From contig OY365817.1 in NCBI GenBank assembly GCA_959347315.1, forward strand, positions 5,663,731 to 5,727,730: a stretch of 64,000 bases of DNA. The letters run 5' to 3'. Every line of letters starts with the position of its first letter. Within the stretch, counting starts at the first letter, position 1. The notes under the pieces were generated by a model. That model did no database searches. It was not told where the DNA came from and saw only the letters and a program-made list of their open reading frames with translations. Position numbers and translations under genes: made by a program. Origin of the DNA: Bimastos eiseni. Taxonomy: Eukaryota; Annelida; Clitellata; Crassiclitellata; Lumbricidae. Positions 23,001 to 32,308 of the stretch are shown here, one piece after another.

Positions 23001-26000
23001 GAAAAGAGCAAAAAAAAATCCGCTTTAAAAGATATAACTATAATAAGTAGATTTTTATACACAATTGGTAAAAGAATGAGAAACAACCACAGCAGTGTAA
23101 AACACACCTCGAACAAATGAGAAAACGAAAGAGATATCTGACCGCAACTGACCGTTTGGTCTCCTTCACCACGAAGCGTGATCTTCTGACCGTCTCGCAT
23201 TCCTTTGTCAATCTGAACATCGTGGTTCTTTGTCTCCTTCGTTACTTTTCTGCCCTGACAGACCTTGCACCGGTCCTTCTCGTTTATCATCTCACCATCT
23301 CCATGGCAATCAGGACAGATGCTCTGCATCTGCTGCATCATTCCAGGACCAAGCTGACGCAGAACCACCTTCACTCCGGATCCTCTACACGCCTTGCATG
23401 GATGCACGGCGCCCAGCTTACCCCCTTGCCTATTGTAAAACAATATGTACAGCAACAGTCTCAAATTCATTCTGTCTATCAATAAAACAACAACTGGTTG
23501 TATATGTTTAGAAAGAAGTAAGTGTATGAGTAGATATAGATTCTTTTTCCCACAAACCATTTTCAGGCGGCTCAATCAAGTACAGATATATGATCCTCAA
23601 TAGTGAAGGTGTGGAAAGGAAAGATTAGAGACAACACATTTATTATGTCCCCTAAAGATATAGGAATCTGTTAGGAGACAAAGAGAAAGATAGGTCCATT
23701 GCACAGAGAAAGATGCTTTTAACGGAAGAAACACAGATGACCATGACTTAAAGAAATTTTTAAGGCATCACTTACCCTTGACATTTCAAGCAAATAATCT
23801 GCTTCCCAATAGGAATGCTTGCAGTTTTGCCATTGTACAAGTCTTCTAACGTTACCCTAAAATCCAACAGCTTCAAATATTCAGACAAAAAATTCATCCC
23901 AGAATAGCAATGTGCAAAGTGCTAGAGCTTTAGTTTCTAAAACTGATTTTCAACTGAAAATCCTGCTTCAGAGAGAAACCATCACAGAACAACACAGCCA
24001 ACAAAACATTCCAAACTGCAATCCACTAGATCAAGCAAATAAGAAATTATTGCTGAAACAGATCAAAGATATCTGTGAGTTAATATTTGTTTTGAATCAT
24101 TTACATTAACTTATTTTTTATTCTATTCACCTGAAGCAATGAAAAGCAACTATGACATATTACTACCACAAAAACCAGGTACTTATCTAGCTTACTCAGA
24201 AATTGTAAATACAGACAAATTCATGTACACAGGCAAGTAACAAATTCTCCAATGACAAATAAGATCAGAGATGATGATGAAGTTGTACATACTTGAGTGG
24301 ATATAAAGTATCCTGCCCCCTTTGCTTCCGCCTCCCACCTCGAGGTCCTCCGAACCCGAATGGACCTCCACCTCCACCAAACATGCCGCCAAACAGATCA
24401 CCGAACAAATCACCAGGAAACCCTGAATATCACCAAAGTACAGACAGCTGAGCTAAGAAAATGGTAGCTGATTTAGTTCAATCAACTTATGCTTATTATT
24501 TGTCATTCCATAACACAATTCTCCAGAACACTCCAGCTAGACACAAGTAAGTAACTAATAATCTTCAAACTAATAAACATTCAAAAAGAACAATAGCATC
24601 ATTTAAGAATTTAACTTTTTGTCAAGTCATGGGACCCACACTAAAAAGTTTTTAGGTCTGGATCATTATTTTTTTTACAATTTCCGTCTACTTCAACAAC
24701 ACAAAGAGACTCCTAGATGATGGCTAATAAGAAATGCATGATTAGTCATTTCTGTTATCCTAAAAATATAACTACCGTATATACTCGCGTATAAGTCAAG
24801 AAATATAGTGCTATTTCAGGACGACAAAAAAGCGTTTTCGACTTATACGTGAGAGGCAAAATAGACCAAAGATTTTCGGACGACCAAATACGCATGCATT
24901 ACGTAACTAACGCACTTTGGTATATTTGTTTAGGCCTATCACCTCATGATCAAAGTCTTCTTGATCAAACTCGGTGATTCATTTAGTGTCAGATGCCATC
25001 GCAAATTAACGTAGTTTGTGATATTTATTTAGGCTCATCGCCTCCTAGTAAAAGTTGCACCCGGTAATATTTATTTTCACATGAAAGTAAGATTTATTTG
25101 CAATATGCTGTATGCTGATTGGTCATGTTCGACCATCCTGAAGATTCAGTTAGCATCATTCATACCAAATCTTTCCAAAATTATGTTTTTAAGGCTCTAT
25201 GTTACAGCAAAATACTTACAGATACTTACCACAATGAGCGATTTGAAGAGAAGCGAGCCTCATATGAAATTGGTTTCAACTTGAAAATTGTTGTGTATGC
25301 TGAATTGCATGGAAATTCGAATGCCGTGTGAGAGTTTGGTGTCAATTTTATTAGATTTTGTATGTTCAGTGTATGGGTTCAACTTAATTTTGGACACTAT
25401 TTTTGTCAAATAATTACACTGACTTATACTCGAATCGACTTATACGCGAGTATATACGGTAGATTCCTTGTGACATTCTAGTATAATGGTATGAAACACA
25501 TGTCATCAGGTGTCATCTCAGTGAAAATTCATTTATTCTCAGATATTTTACTCACCTGCCCCTCCACCTCCTCCTTCCTTTAGACCTTGTATTCCCTGAT
25601 GGTCATAAATTTCTCGTTTCTCTGGGTTTGATAAAACTTCGTAAGCAAAACTGATTTCTTTGAACTGAAGCAAATAAGCAACTCTTAAAACATAGGTAAA
25701 CATAATGTACTAACAATCATAACATCAATATTAAAGAGGAAAAGCAGAGTCAGAGTAGGGGCAGGAAAGGAGTATGGTCAGGGGAGGAGCAGAGGAGGAG
25801 GAGAAGCAGGATCAGAGGAGCAGGGTCAGGGCAGGAGTAGGGTCAGGGTAGGAATAGGGGCAGGAGAAGAGGCAGAAAGAGGATAAACTTGAAAGTTGAC
25901 TTCTAGAATAATAATTAAATTAGAATGATAAACCTGGTCATTATACTAGAAAAGACTCGCCATATATATATATATTATATATATATATATATAATATATA

Positions 26001-27596
26001 TATATAATATATATATATATATATAAACCCTTGAGGAAGCGGTTTTATAGAGAATGTAATATAAATCTTCAAAAATTTCTCAGCCCCCACAAAGGGAGAC
26101 CAGCTTATTCATTGGCAGAAGGCAACATTTGATGATTATTTATTCTTTAGTTAGACACAACAATGGTAAAACACTCAACTGTCTAAGAGACAAAGAAATC
26201 AAGAGATGATGAAAAGTGTTCATAGTCATCTGCAATATCAGAATATTATTTATTGTTTAGTATAATTAGTAAGAAATCATGAAACAAAAAAACAACCAAC
26301 TGTTTCAAATGAGTTTGGTCAAACTACTTTAATTGTACATGAATTACATACTAAGACTCAAATTCTAAACAGATTATTAAATCCAAAGAACTTACTCGAT
26401 CGCCTGCTTCCGGGTTTTTGTCTGGGTGAAATTCTTTTGCTAAACGATGATAAGCCTGGACAAAATTAAATAAGATTCACCAGTAATGCAGTATATTCAC
26501 AACTTTAGCCAGATTTTCATCATCTGACATTGGGCAGGTACATGAAATGGTGTTACACAATTGTCATATATAAATATACAAGGTAGTTTTTGCTGATTAA
26601 AAAGCAGGAAGTTGTCTCTCATCAGGAACAACAAAACATATCACAAAGCCCAACTTTAAGAAAAATCTCATCAGTAGTGCTTCTAACCCAACAAGAGATC
26701 CTTGTTCAAACAGAATAGACTTGAAGCACTTGTGGAACAGTGAACGAGACATGGCAAGTAGCTCAGCTCTAGTTTTATGAGGATGGTTGTTACAGGCTGT
26801 CCACAAAACCAACATGTGAAGTTGTACAGGAATGAGACCAGGGAAAGAAAACCCTGATCGACCAAACACGTATTTAGAAATTGCAACAAAATCAGTCCAA
26901 TTTGACATTCTGTCAACATATCCAGCCAGCATGATGGTCTGTTAGGGTCAAGGCTAGGCGTCGTGAGGCTCGGTTACGGTCAGGGGGTTGCGTAGCGAAT
27001 CGCCGAAACCCGAATCCCCGAAACTGATTTCCGCCGTATCCCCGAAAACGAAGCCGGACTGACGAAAAGAATTCTGCTAAAATGGAAGCTGGATGGATGA
27101 AACGAATTCACGCAGAAGCTGGATTGATGAATGAATTGCGCTTTTTTGAGACAGTTCAGCGGTTTTCAATAGTACATTGCTGTTTTCGGGGAATCAGGCT
27201 TTTTGGCCTTTTAAGCGTTTTCGATTCGGGTTTCGATGATTCGAGTTGATCCGGTCAGGGTTAGTGTCGCTTTTAGATCTACGCGTACTTAAACTACTTG
27301 GACTCGAATGTTTGGTAGAAAATCTATTTCAGGAAATCTGTAAATTTTGTAGTTTCGCCACTCCTCTGGATTCTGGTTTCAAGTAGACCTCTTAGAAAGT
27401 GACACTAATGCTTCGGACATTTAATAAACACAGCCGTAACTACATAGCTTAAGTCAACAACACTTTATATACAGTATCATTCCTAGATTTAAACAACAAT
27501 CAGTTCAGTCACCTTTTTAATATCTGACTCCGTGGCATTTTTAGTGACTCCTAGAGTTGCATAAAGGTCTATATTATCATCGATTTGTTCTGCCAT
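19910..27596 (-). CDS. DNAJA2: DnaJ homologue, subfamily A member 2-like (complete, 9 exons)
   Basis: Type I Hsp40 co-chaperone that delivers clients to cytosolic Hsp70 and stimulates its ATPase. Exons (minus strand, 5' to 3'): 27513-27596, 26396-26455, 25556-25664, 24293-24422, 23776-23856, 23153-23429, 22641-22839, 21062-21189, 19910-20098; all phases join, giving 418 residues against about 412 in vertebrate DNAJA2. Seen: J domain with HPD at 38-40; Gly/Phe region about 80-110; four zinc-binding CXXC pairs (150/153, 166/169, 193/196, 209/212), three followed by GXG; C-terminal substrate domain 213-350; acidic tail ending VQCAHQ, the DNAJA2-type prenylation signal. The ATG at 27,596 begins [17 protein letters not shown], correctly spaced before the J domain. 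All introns are GT-AG except intron 8 (GC-AG). DNAJA1/A4 are less likely because of the CAHQ tail. Confidence 0.96.
20460..20775 (+). mobile_element. LINE 3' fragment in DNAJA2-like intron 8
   Basis: In one plus frame the stretch at about 20,590-20,690 reads [20 protein letters not shown], then YTFLKSVLL, the end of a CR1/L2-type ORF2, followed by a tail with 'cttgaaggggtgct' and TTGATGGATTGATT. The same tail is present at about 42,080-42,290. Truncated and inactive. Confidence 0.65.
21062..21189 (-). CDS. DNAJA2: DNAJA2-like exon 8
   Basis: Reads [20 protein letters not shown], then [11 protein letters not shown] and IGADKLK. The donor after the final AAG is GCAAGC, a GC-type 5' splice site that keeps phase with exon 9. 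Confidence 0.92.
21835..22536. mobile_element. Inverted-repeat element with CWG target site, copy 1
   Basis: A 702-bp element between two CAG trinucleotides. Ends GGGCCATATGCATGGGCTTG and, reverse-complemented, AGGCGATATGCATGGGCTTG. The copy at 37,171-37,972 is in the opposite orientation and flanked by CTG on both sides. A shared core includes 'atggcgaccattgttatg'. No transposase is present. It lies in intron 7 of the DnaJ-like gene. Confidence 0.8.
22641..22839 (-). CDS. DNAJA2: DNAJA2-like exon 7
   Basis: Begins [20 protein letters not shown] and includes [15 protein letters not shown] and [10 protein letters not shown], the conserved C-terminal domain core. Confidence 0.95.
23153..23429 (-). 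CDS. DNAJA2: DNAJA2-like exon 6 (zinc-finger region)
   Basis: Largest exon. Carries [16 protein letters not shown] and CKVCQGRK, completing the two type-I zinc centres, then [19 protein letters not shown]. The last pair lacks the GXG (as in vertebrate DNAJA2, which has GKK). GTCAGT donor. Confidence 0.95.
23776..23856 (-). CDS. DNAJA2: DNAJA2-like exon 5
   Basis: Reads [20 protein letters not shown], then the first zinc pair CLKC and the start of its QGQG. GTAAGT donor. Confidence 0.94.
24293..24422 (-). CDS. DNAJA2: DNAJA2-like exon 4 (G/F region)
   Basis: Reads [20 protein letters not shown], then [22 protein letters not shown]. This is the Gly/Phe linker leading into the substrate-binding domain. 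GTATGT donor. Confidence 0.93.
24775..25459. mobile_element. TA-flanked MITE with CCGTATATACTCGCG ends
   Basis: The left end CCGTATATACTCGCGTATAA is matched exactly by the right end in reverse complement over more than 20 bp, and both are flanked by TA. About 685 bp, in DNAJA2-like intron 3. TA flanks suggest a Tc1/mariner-type or similar TA-targeting element, but no transposase is visible. Confidence 0.8.
25556..25664 (-). CDS. DNAJA2: DNAJA2-like exon 3
   Basis: Begins [20 protein letters not shown] (J-domain helices III-IV) and ends in the poly-Gly start of the G/F linker. GTGAGT donor. Confidence 0.95.
25740..25885. repeat. Purine-rich GGAGCAGG/GGTCAGGG tract
   Basis: Imperfect repeats of AGGAG and GGGTCAGG in intron 2 of the DnaJ-like gene. 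Confidence 0.7.
25963..26025. repeat. TA dinucleotide microsatellite
   Basis: (TA)n with a few interruptions, intronic. Confidence 0.9.
26396..26455 (-). CDS. DNAJA2: DNAJA2-like exon 2 (HPD motif)
   Basis: 20 codons, [20 protein letters not shown], between a CAG acceptor and a GTAAGT donor. Contains the His-Pro-Asp triad that contacts Hsp70. Confidence 0.95.
26996..27243. mobile_element. Short inverted-repeat element (GAATCGCCGAAACCCGAATC)
   Basis: About 248 bp, with the left end CGAATCGCCGAAACCCGAAT and the right end (reverse complement CGAATCATCGAAACCCGAAT). Internal CCCCGAAA words repeat. Lies in DNAJA2-like intron 1. No superfamily is assigned. Confidence 0.65.
27513..27596 (-). CDS. 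DNAJA2: DNAJA2-like exon 1
   Basis: 28 codons, from the start ATG to SDIKK, followed by a GTGACT donor. Encodes J-domain helix I and the start of helix II. Confidence 0.92.
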
Positions 27597-27725
27597 GGTC
27601 GGTATTAGACGCTATCGCCTCTTCGCAATCGTGAAACACCGGAAGTCCCCGATGACCAAACCGTCATGCGCACTCAGTCGTTGTTGTTGCCGCTTCGGGT
27701 CACCGTAGACCATATACGGAAGCTA
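27597..27725 (-). promoter_or_regulatory. Putative DNAJA2-like proximal promoter with ETS-type site
   Basis: GC-richer than its surroundings. Contains ACCGGAAGT at 27,638-27,646, a consensus ETS-family site about 45 bp upstream of the ATG, and an ACGGAAG core near 27,716. No TATA box is seen. ETS-driven, TATA-less promoters are common for housekeeping genes; the function here is inferred. Confidence 0.45.
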
Positions 27726-27959
27726 GTAATGGACGCTGGAAGTAACGACAATTTAATAATAATAAACAATACAGTACAATTAGGCATTAATAACGCGCTT
27801 TAACAAGACAAGTCTTGTACAAAAGCGCACTGTGCTGCATTCTTATTCATAGATCAGGGAGAATAAGTAGGTCTTCAGTTTTGTCTTGAATGAAGTAACG
27901 GATGTGGCTTGAAACACAATTATATGATAATAATAAAATTGTTAATAATAATAATATAC

Positions 27960-28530
27960 CCAAAAAGGATCATGCGCGGGAGGCCCTCCAGGCCAAATGA
28001 GGGAAACCAGATGAGTACCGGAACCAGAAGAAGCTTACAAACAATCAAGACGGCCCTTAGATGGAACTCGGAGGGAATGACCTCGCCATCAGAATGCTTG
28101 ATTCACATAACCAGACGCGTCTCAAAGCAGTGGCAGCACCACACACAGGCAGCTGGCTCTTCAACTGACCATACCGATTTCCAACTGCGGGTTGAGACTA
28201 GACGATAAGTCGCCTAGGGTGGCGATGGGTTAGGCCTACAGACGTGTTATACCCGTGCAGGGGTACCCTCAGTCAAAGAGCTGGTGGGCTTGACGCGATC
28301 AGACGGAAAAAGACCAGACGGACTCACATATACCATGATGGGCGGGGCGACCCGACGGACTGACGTTGATTCCAAGGCAACTGAGGACGTTGTCTCGTAT
28401 GGGATGCTACTGTTATCGACATCGTGGCGCCATCTTATCTCCACGCGATGTTGGCAGAGGCAACAGCGGAACTGGTAGAGGTAAGAAAGATTATCAAATA
28501 CAGTCAGCTCATTGCAAACCACTTAGCCAT
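27960..28530 (+). pseudogene. LINE-type ORF fragment, frameshifted
   Basis: Plus-strand frames read VKELVGLTRSDGKRPDGLTY (about 28,275-28,335) and, after frameshifts, VAPSYLHAMLAEATAELVEV (about 28,420-28,480). These resemble the C-terminal part of retrotransposon proteins carrying the motif LTRSDGKRPDGLT. It is cut off at the hAT-like element that starts at 28,536. Inactive. Confidence 0.6.
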
Positions 28531-28535
28531 TTCAG

Positions 28536-30149
28536 CAGAGCTTAAAGTGTGCCTGGACGGTCATGGACGGCGTCCAGGCAGTTATTTTCGAGGCTGGACG
28601 CCGTCCTGTCACTTATTTGGCCAGGAGAGCCCGGACGCCGTCCACGAGCGTCTATGCAACAGTGCAATTCCTCTATATACGTACGTTATTATCAACAGAA
28701 AAAAGAGGAGGAAAAAATTTCGCGCTTTACGCGTTTACAAACTTTATTTTCCCACCTTTCAAAACGATGCCGGTGTCACTAGCCCCCTTGTAAACAATTT
28801 CACAAAGGAAAGCAATTCTCTGTACGCTTTTGATTACAACAAATATTTCACCAACAAATAATTGACGCCAAGATAATGGTTAATGGACAAAAAACCTAAC
28901 GAATAATAAAATATTTTTTTCGTCCATTGTATTTGATCAAGTAGAAGTTGGATTGATAATAACAATGACTGCAAATCCAGTTTCTGTTTCAGCAAGAACC
29001 ATTTTTATCATTTCACCTTCTATTTAAGCAAATATTCTTTTCAATGATTCAACTTTTATTTCAGTATGCACTATATTCATCTAAATTAAAGAGCATCTGT
29101 TTTAGAAGAATTTCTTTCACCAATCCAACTTCTATTTCTGCATCATTTATATCACCATTCACCAATCCAACTTCTATTTTAACGAACACAGTGGACCATA
29201 GGGCATGAACCATTTGTTGTCGACTTAGTTTGTTATTGCTCTGCCTTCACAATCATTAGTTCTTAAATTTTTGACACTAGAGGCCGTCCATAAATGACGC
29301 CACGCACCTACAGGGAGGGGTCACAAATTTGTGACGATGTGCGACCCCCCTCCTCCAAGAAGGAGGGGGGTCGACCAAATGTGACGTCACATCCTCACAT
29401 CAAAATACGTAATTTTTTCAAAAACTTACACTCAAGTAAACAAGTTCCACTTAATAAGCAGCAATTTTTACCACAATTTAACAACACCAATAATGATTAG
29501 TGTATTCTTAATTTTAGCACTGTCTACTTCTGCGCTCGCTGTCAATTTTGGGGTGTTGGAAGTGAGGCAGCCATTCTGTAACTCTCAAGCAGGAATCAAT
29601 TATCCCGCCTAAACACATAGGCCACAGAGATTAAAGTGTGCCTGGACGGTCATGGACGGCGTCCATGCACTTATTGAAATGAGAGAAAATCGAGTGTGTA
29701 GATTGGATATTATTTATTCCATGAAGGAGCATTTTGCTTCCGCCTGGGAGAATGTAGAGGAATAAAGTTTGGATTGTTTCAAGTTATTGTTATTAAACAT
29801 ATTTAATAATTGTACTGATTCTGCCAGAGTCTTTCATCGTGAGGAATGTATAAGATTTGTAATCAGTATAGCCTACTTTCTCAATATTTCTTCGTTCTAC
29901 TATTATAATTTAAAATAGACAGTTATAATTAAATTTTTTTTATAATTATAAGAAAATTTGCATTACATTCTGGACATCTGGGTTTTATGGGAGGGGGTCA
30001 GGGCCTTGTCATATTTGAGGAGTCAGGACATTTGCGACGACGTGTGACGAAGGGGAACGAAGAGGTCAAATATCGTCCAAAAGTGCGTGACGTCATTTAC
30101 GGATGACCCTTAGCGTCCAGGCACTTCATTTTTTAAACTTTAAGCACTG
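28536..30149 (+). mobile_element. Composite hAT-like element, copy 2
   Basis: Begins CAGAGCTTAAAGTGTGCCTG and ends AACTTTAAGCACTG. The flanking octamers are catttcag (28,528-28,535) and cattccag (30,150-30,157), 7 of 8 identical. It shares with copy 1 (10,956) the GGACG/CGTCC subterminal block, a central 'cctttcaaaacgatgcc'-type stretch and the embedded Harbinger-like element. A further truncated copy of the left end ('attaaagtgtgcctggacgg') lies at about 29,631. No transposase. Confidence 0.78.
29280..30109. mobile_element. Harbinger-like MITE nested in hAT-like copy 2
   Basis: Left end GAGGCCGTCCATAAATGACG; right end reverse-complemented GGGTCATCCGTAAATGACGT. Flanked by CTA on the left and TTA on the right, consistent with a decayed TWA duplication. 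It occupies the same site within the hAT-like element as the one at 11,581-12,043. Confidence 0.72.
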
Positions 30150-30237
30150 CATTCCAGTGGCTTTTGAAACCATTGGCCCAATTATCAGCAGTGACCTGGA
30201 CTTGATTAAGGATCTAGGTAGACCGTAGAGTAGACGA

Positions 30238-30318
30238 TTAACCCTTACCCCTCCAAATATTGTATCAAACGCATTAAAATTGGCCGCTGTGAGCGGCCTC
30301 AGGAGTAGTAAAGGTTAA
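30238..30318. mobile_element. piggyBac-like mini-MITE, copy 1
   Basis: Only 81 bp including TTAA at both ends: TTAACCCTTACCCCTCC on the left, and on the right the reverse complement TTAACCTTTACTACTCC. A palindromic GGCCGCTGTGAGCGGCC lies inside. TTAA duplications with CCC-starting ends are the hallmark of piggyBac-type elements. The inverted second copy is at 31,175-31,783. Confidence 0.65.
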
Positions 30319-30389
30319 CTCTAATCTGTAAATCTTGTCACCTTCACCAACACCTATCAACGCTGTTGCCTTTCCAGAAGGCACATTTA

Positions 30390-30780
30390 CCCAGACGGAT
30401 GTAATGTAATGTAAATCCTCAAAAATTTCTCAATGCCCACAAAAGCCACTTCTGGAACGTTGCAGAAGATAATGAAAGCAGAGGAGAGGTTATATTTGCA
30501 GGTGGAATGAGGGGATGAGCAAACTGAGTTCTTTCGGGGGCTCCGTTCCAAAGGTTTGGTGCAGCATAGCCTAAGGAGCGGTTGCAGAATTTCAGAGACG
30601 ATGAGACCGGAGGTCAAGATAAAGATATGACGATGAGCGAGTTGATACCGGCGGTTGGATTGTAAAGAGTTGACGAATGTAAGATGGTTGAGAGACTTGA
30701 AGTGCGTTCTAGGTAATAAATACAATTTTGTAGTGGATGCGTTGAAGTGATTTGAGAACAGGGTGATCTTGACTAAGGGA
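30390..30780 (-). pseudogene. CR1/L2-like LINE C-terminal fragment
   Basis: One minus frame reads PVSSSLKFCNRSLGYAAPNL, then WNGAP (about 30,535-30,615), the C-terminal signature of CR1/L2-type ORF2. Related to, but not identical with, the copy at 13.3 kb. Truncated at both ends. Confidence 0.7.
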
Positions 30781-31174
30781 GCAGCTGTTCCACAATCATA
30801 ATAATCTTTATTGATTTAAACTGAGAAATTCGCAGTATAATGGTAATAATAATGTATTAGTTCGGATGTTACCACTTCCTTTGTCTACTCTTATGTCTAC
30901 CTTCACCTGCTCTAGTTTACGTGACACAGATAGGGATAGAATTTAGTTCGCATTGCTCGTTGGGAAGACATTTTAGGAGAAGTGACAACACTTCACCTTC
31001 AGAGGTGAGAGAGAATTGGGAGCGATAACGAGGCAGGAATAGGAGTAGGGTTCAGATGGGGAGCTTGTAATATATGTTTGTGATTTGAGGTTAACGAGGG
31101 CTTTTGCCTTAGATAGTGTGCTGGTAGGTGTGCTCAGGGTGTCTAGTGAACTTTAAATCCACCAAAATACCTGA

Positions 31175-31783
31175 TTAACCCTTAGGGGCCGTCCATAAAG
31201 TACGTACGCTCAGAGGGGGGGGGGGGGTCCAGGAAAAGCGTATGTTTGCGTATGGGGGGGAGGGGGGTCGCTCAAAAGAAGTACGTACGCAGAGATAAAA
31301 AATTATGATGTGAAATATGTCGTATCTGTTGTCCTCTCTAAATATTACCAACATTCTCTTTTATAATGTTAACAAAATTTCTTAAATTTTATTTTGAACT
31401 AATATATGATCTAGTAGCATAAAATGAACAAAGTTTTATACAGTAAATTAATAAATTTAATGATAATGTGCATAATACACATTAGCCATTAGCACACGTA
31501 TTAAAAATTAAGCACATTAACTACTCAAATAAACATTTAATTTTTTGGCTTTAAAAACAGAATATTTAATTAATTAAAACTGTTGTAAACGGGGGGGGGG
31601 TTGCAAAAGCGTACGTACTTTCGAGGGAGTGTCAAGCGTACACCTTGCAACAGAGGGGAGTGGGGGTCCAAAAAGTCAAGTTTTCGGCGTACGTACTTTA
31701 TGGACGGCCCCTTACCGCTCCTGAGGCCGCTATGAGCGGCCAATTTTAATGTGTTTAATATAATGATTGGAGGGGAAGGTTAA
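31175..31783. mobile_element. piggyBac-like mini-MITE, copy 2, split by an insertion
   Basis: The left part TTAACCCTTA (31,175-31,184) and right part beginning TTACCGCTCCTGAGGCCGC and ending GGTTAA (to 31,783) together match copy 1 in the opposite orientation. A Harbinger-like element (31,185-31,711) interrupts it at a TTA. This fixes the order of insertion: piggyBac-like first, Harbinger-like second. Confidence 0.7.
31185..31711. mobile_element. Harbinger-like MITE with exact TTA duplication
   Basis: A 527-bp element with near-perfect inverted ends GGGGCCGTCCATAAAGTACG, extending into GTACGC, and exact TTA on each side (31,182-31,184 and 31,712-31,714). A TWA target and GGG start are diagnostic of PIF/Harbinger. 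G-runs of 7 or more occur just inside both ends. No transposase is present. Confidence 0.85.
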
Positions 31784-32154
31784 CCCTTGTTAAGCCTCTG
31801 TGAATGCACAACTTTTGTAATCATAATAAAAATACTAATAATAAAAATGAATAGCTCTGACTTTCTGGATCACAACTGAACCTCTCTCTCCATTTCTCAT
31901 GAGTTTCTCAAAACCGTTCATTTCAGGGACTGAACCACAGATGCCCTATGAGTTCAACAGTTCAAAGTATTGGTAGATTCAGTGCCTGCTTCACATATTA
32001 GAATGCAGTGATACAAAAGGCATGAGCAATGCACAACAGACTAAAATTGAAACACACACAGATCGACTTCAATGATTTCATTACACTGATCAACATGAAG
32101 CAGTTCAGTGACAGAACCCTCCTCCAACAGAAAAAATTTTCAATGTTTCTTCAC

Positions 32155-32308
32155 TTAATGGAACAATCGAACAGTACAGTCTGCACCAGCTGAGAAAATC
32201 CACGGATTTTTAGGATGAAATTCACAGTCGAGGACTCCAAGTCCATTGGTGACTTTATGTCCCTTCAGGACTTTGACAGGAACAATCAGTGGATTCAAAG
32301 TGAAATCA
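32155..32308 (-). CDS. BOP1: BOP1 exon q (terminal)
   Basis: [20 protein letters not shown], then a [20 protein letters not shown] blade and CTVRLFH-stop. The C-terminus is the usual BOP1 end. Confidence 0.96.

Noticed and set aside
27909..28522. Independent gene between the DnaJ-like and BOP1 genes
   Set aside because: Frames are broken and the recognisable part (LTRSDGKRPDGLT) is a retroelement motif.
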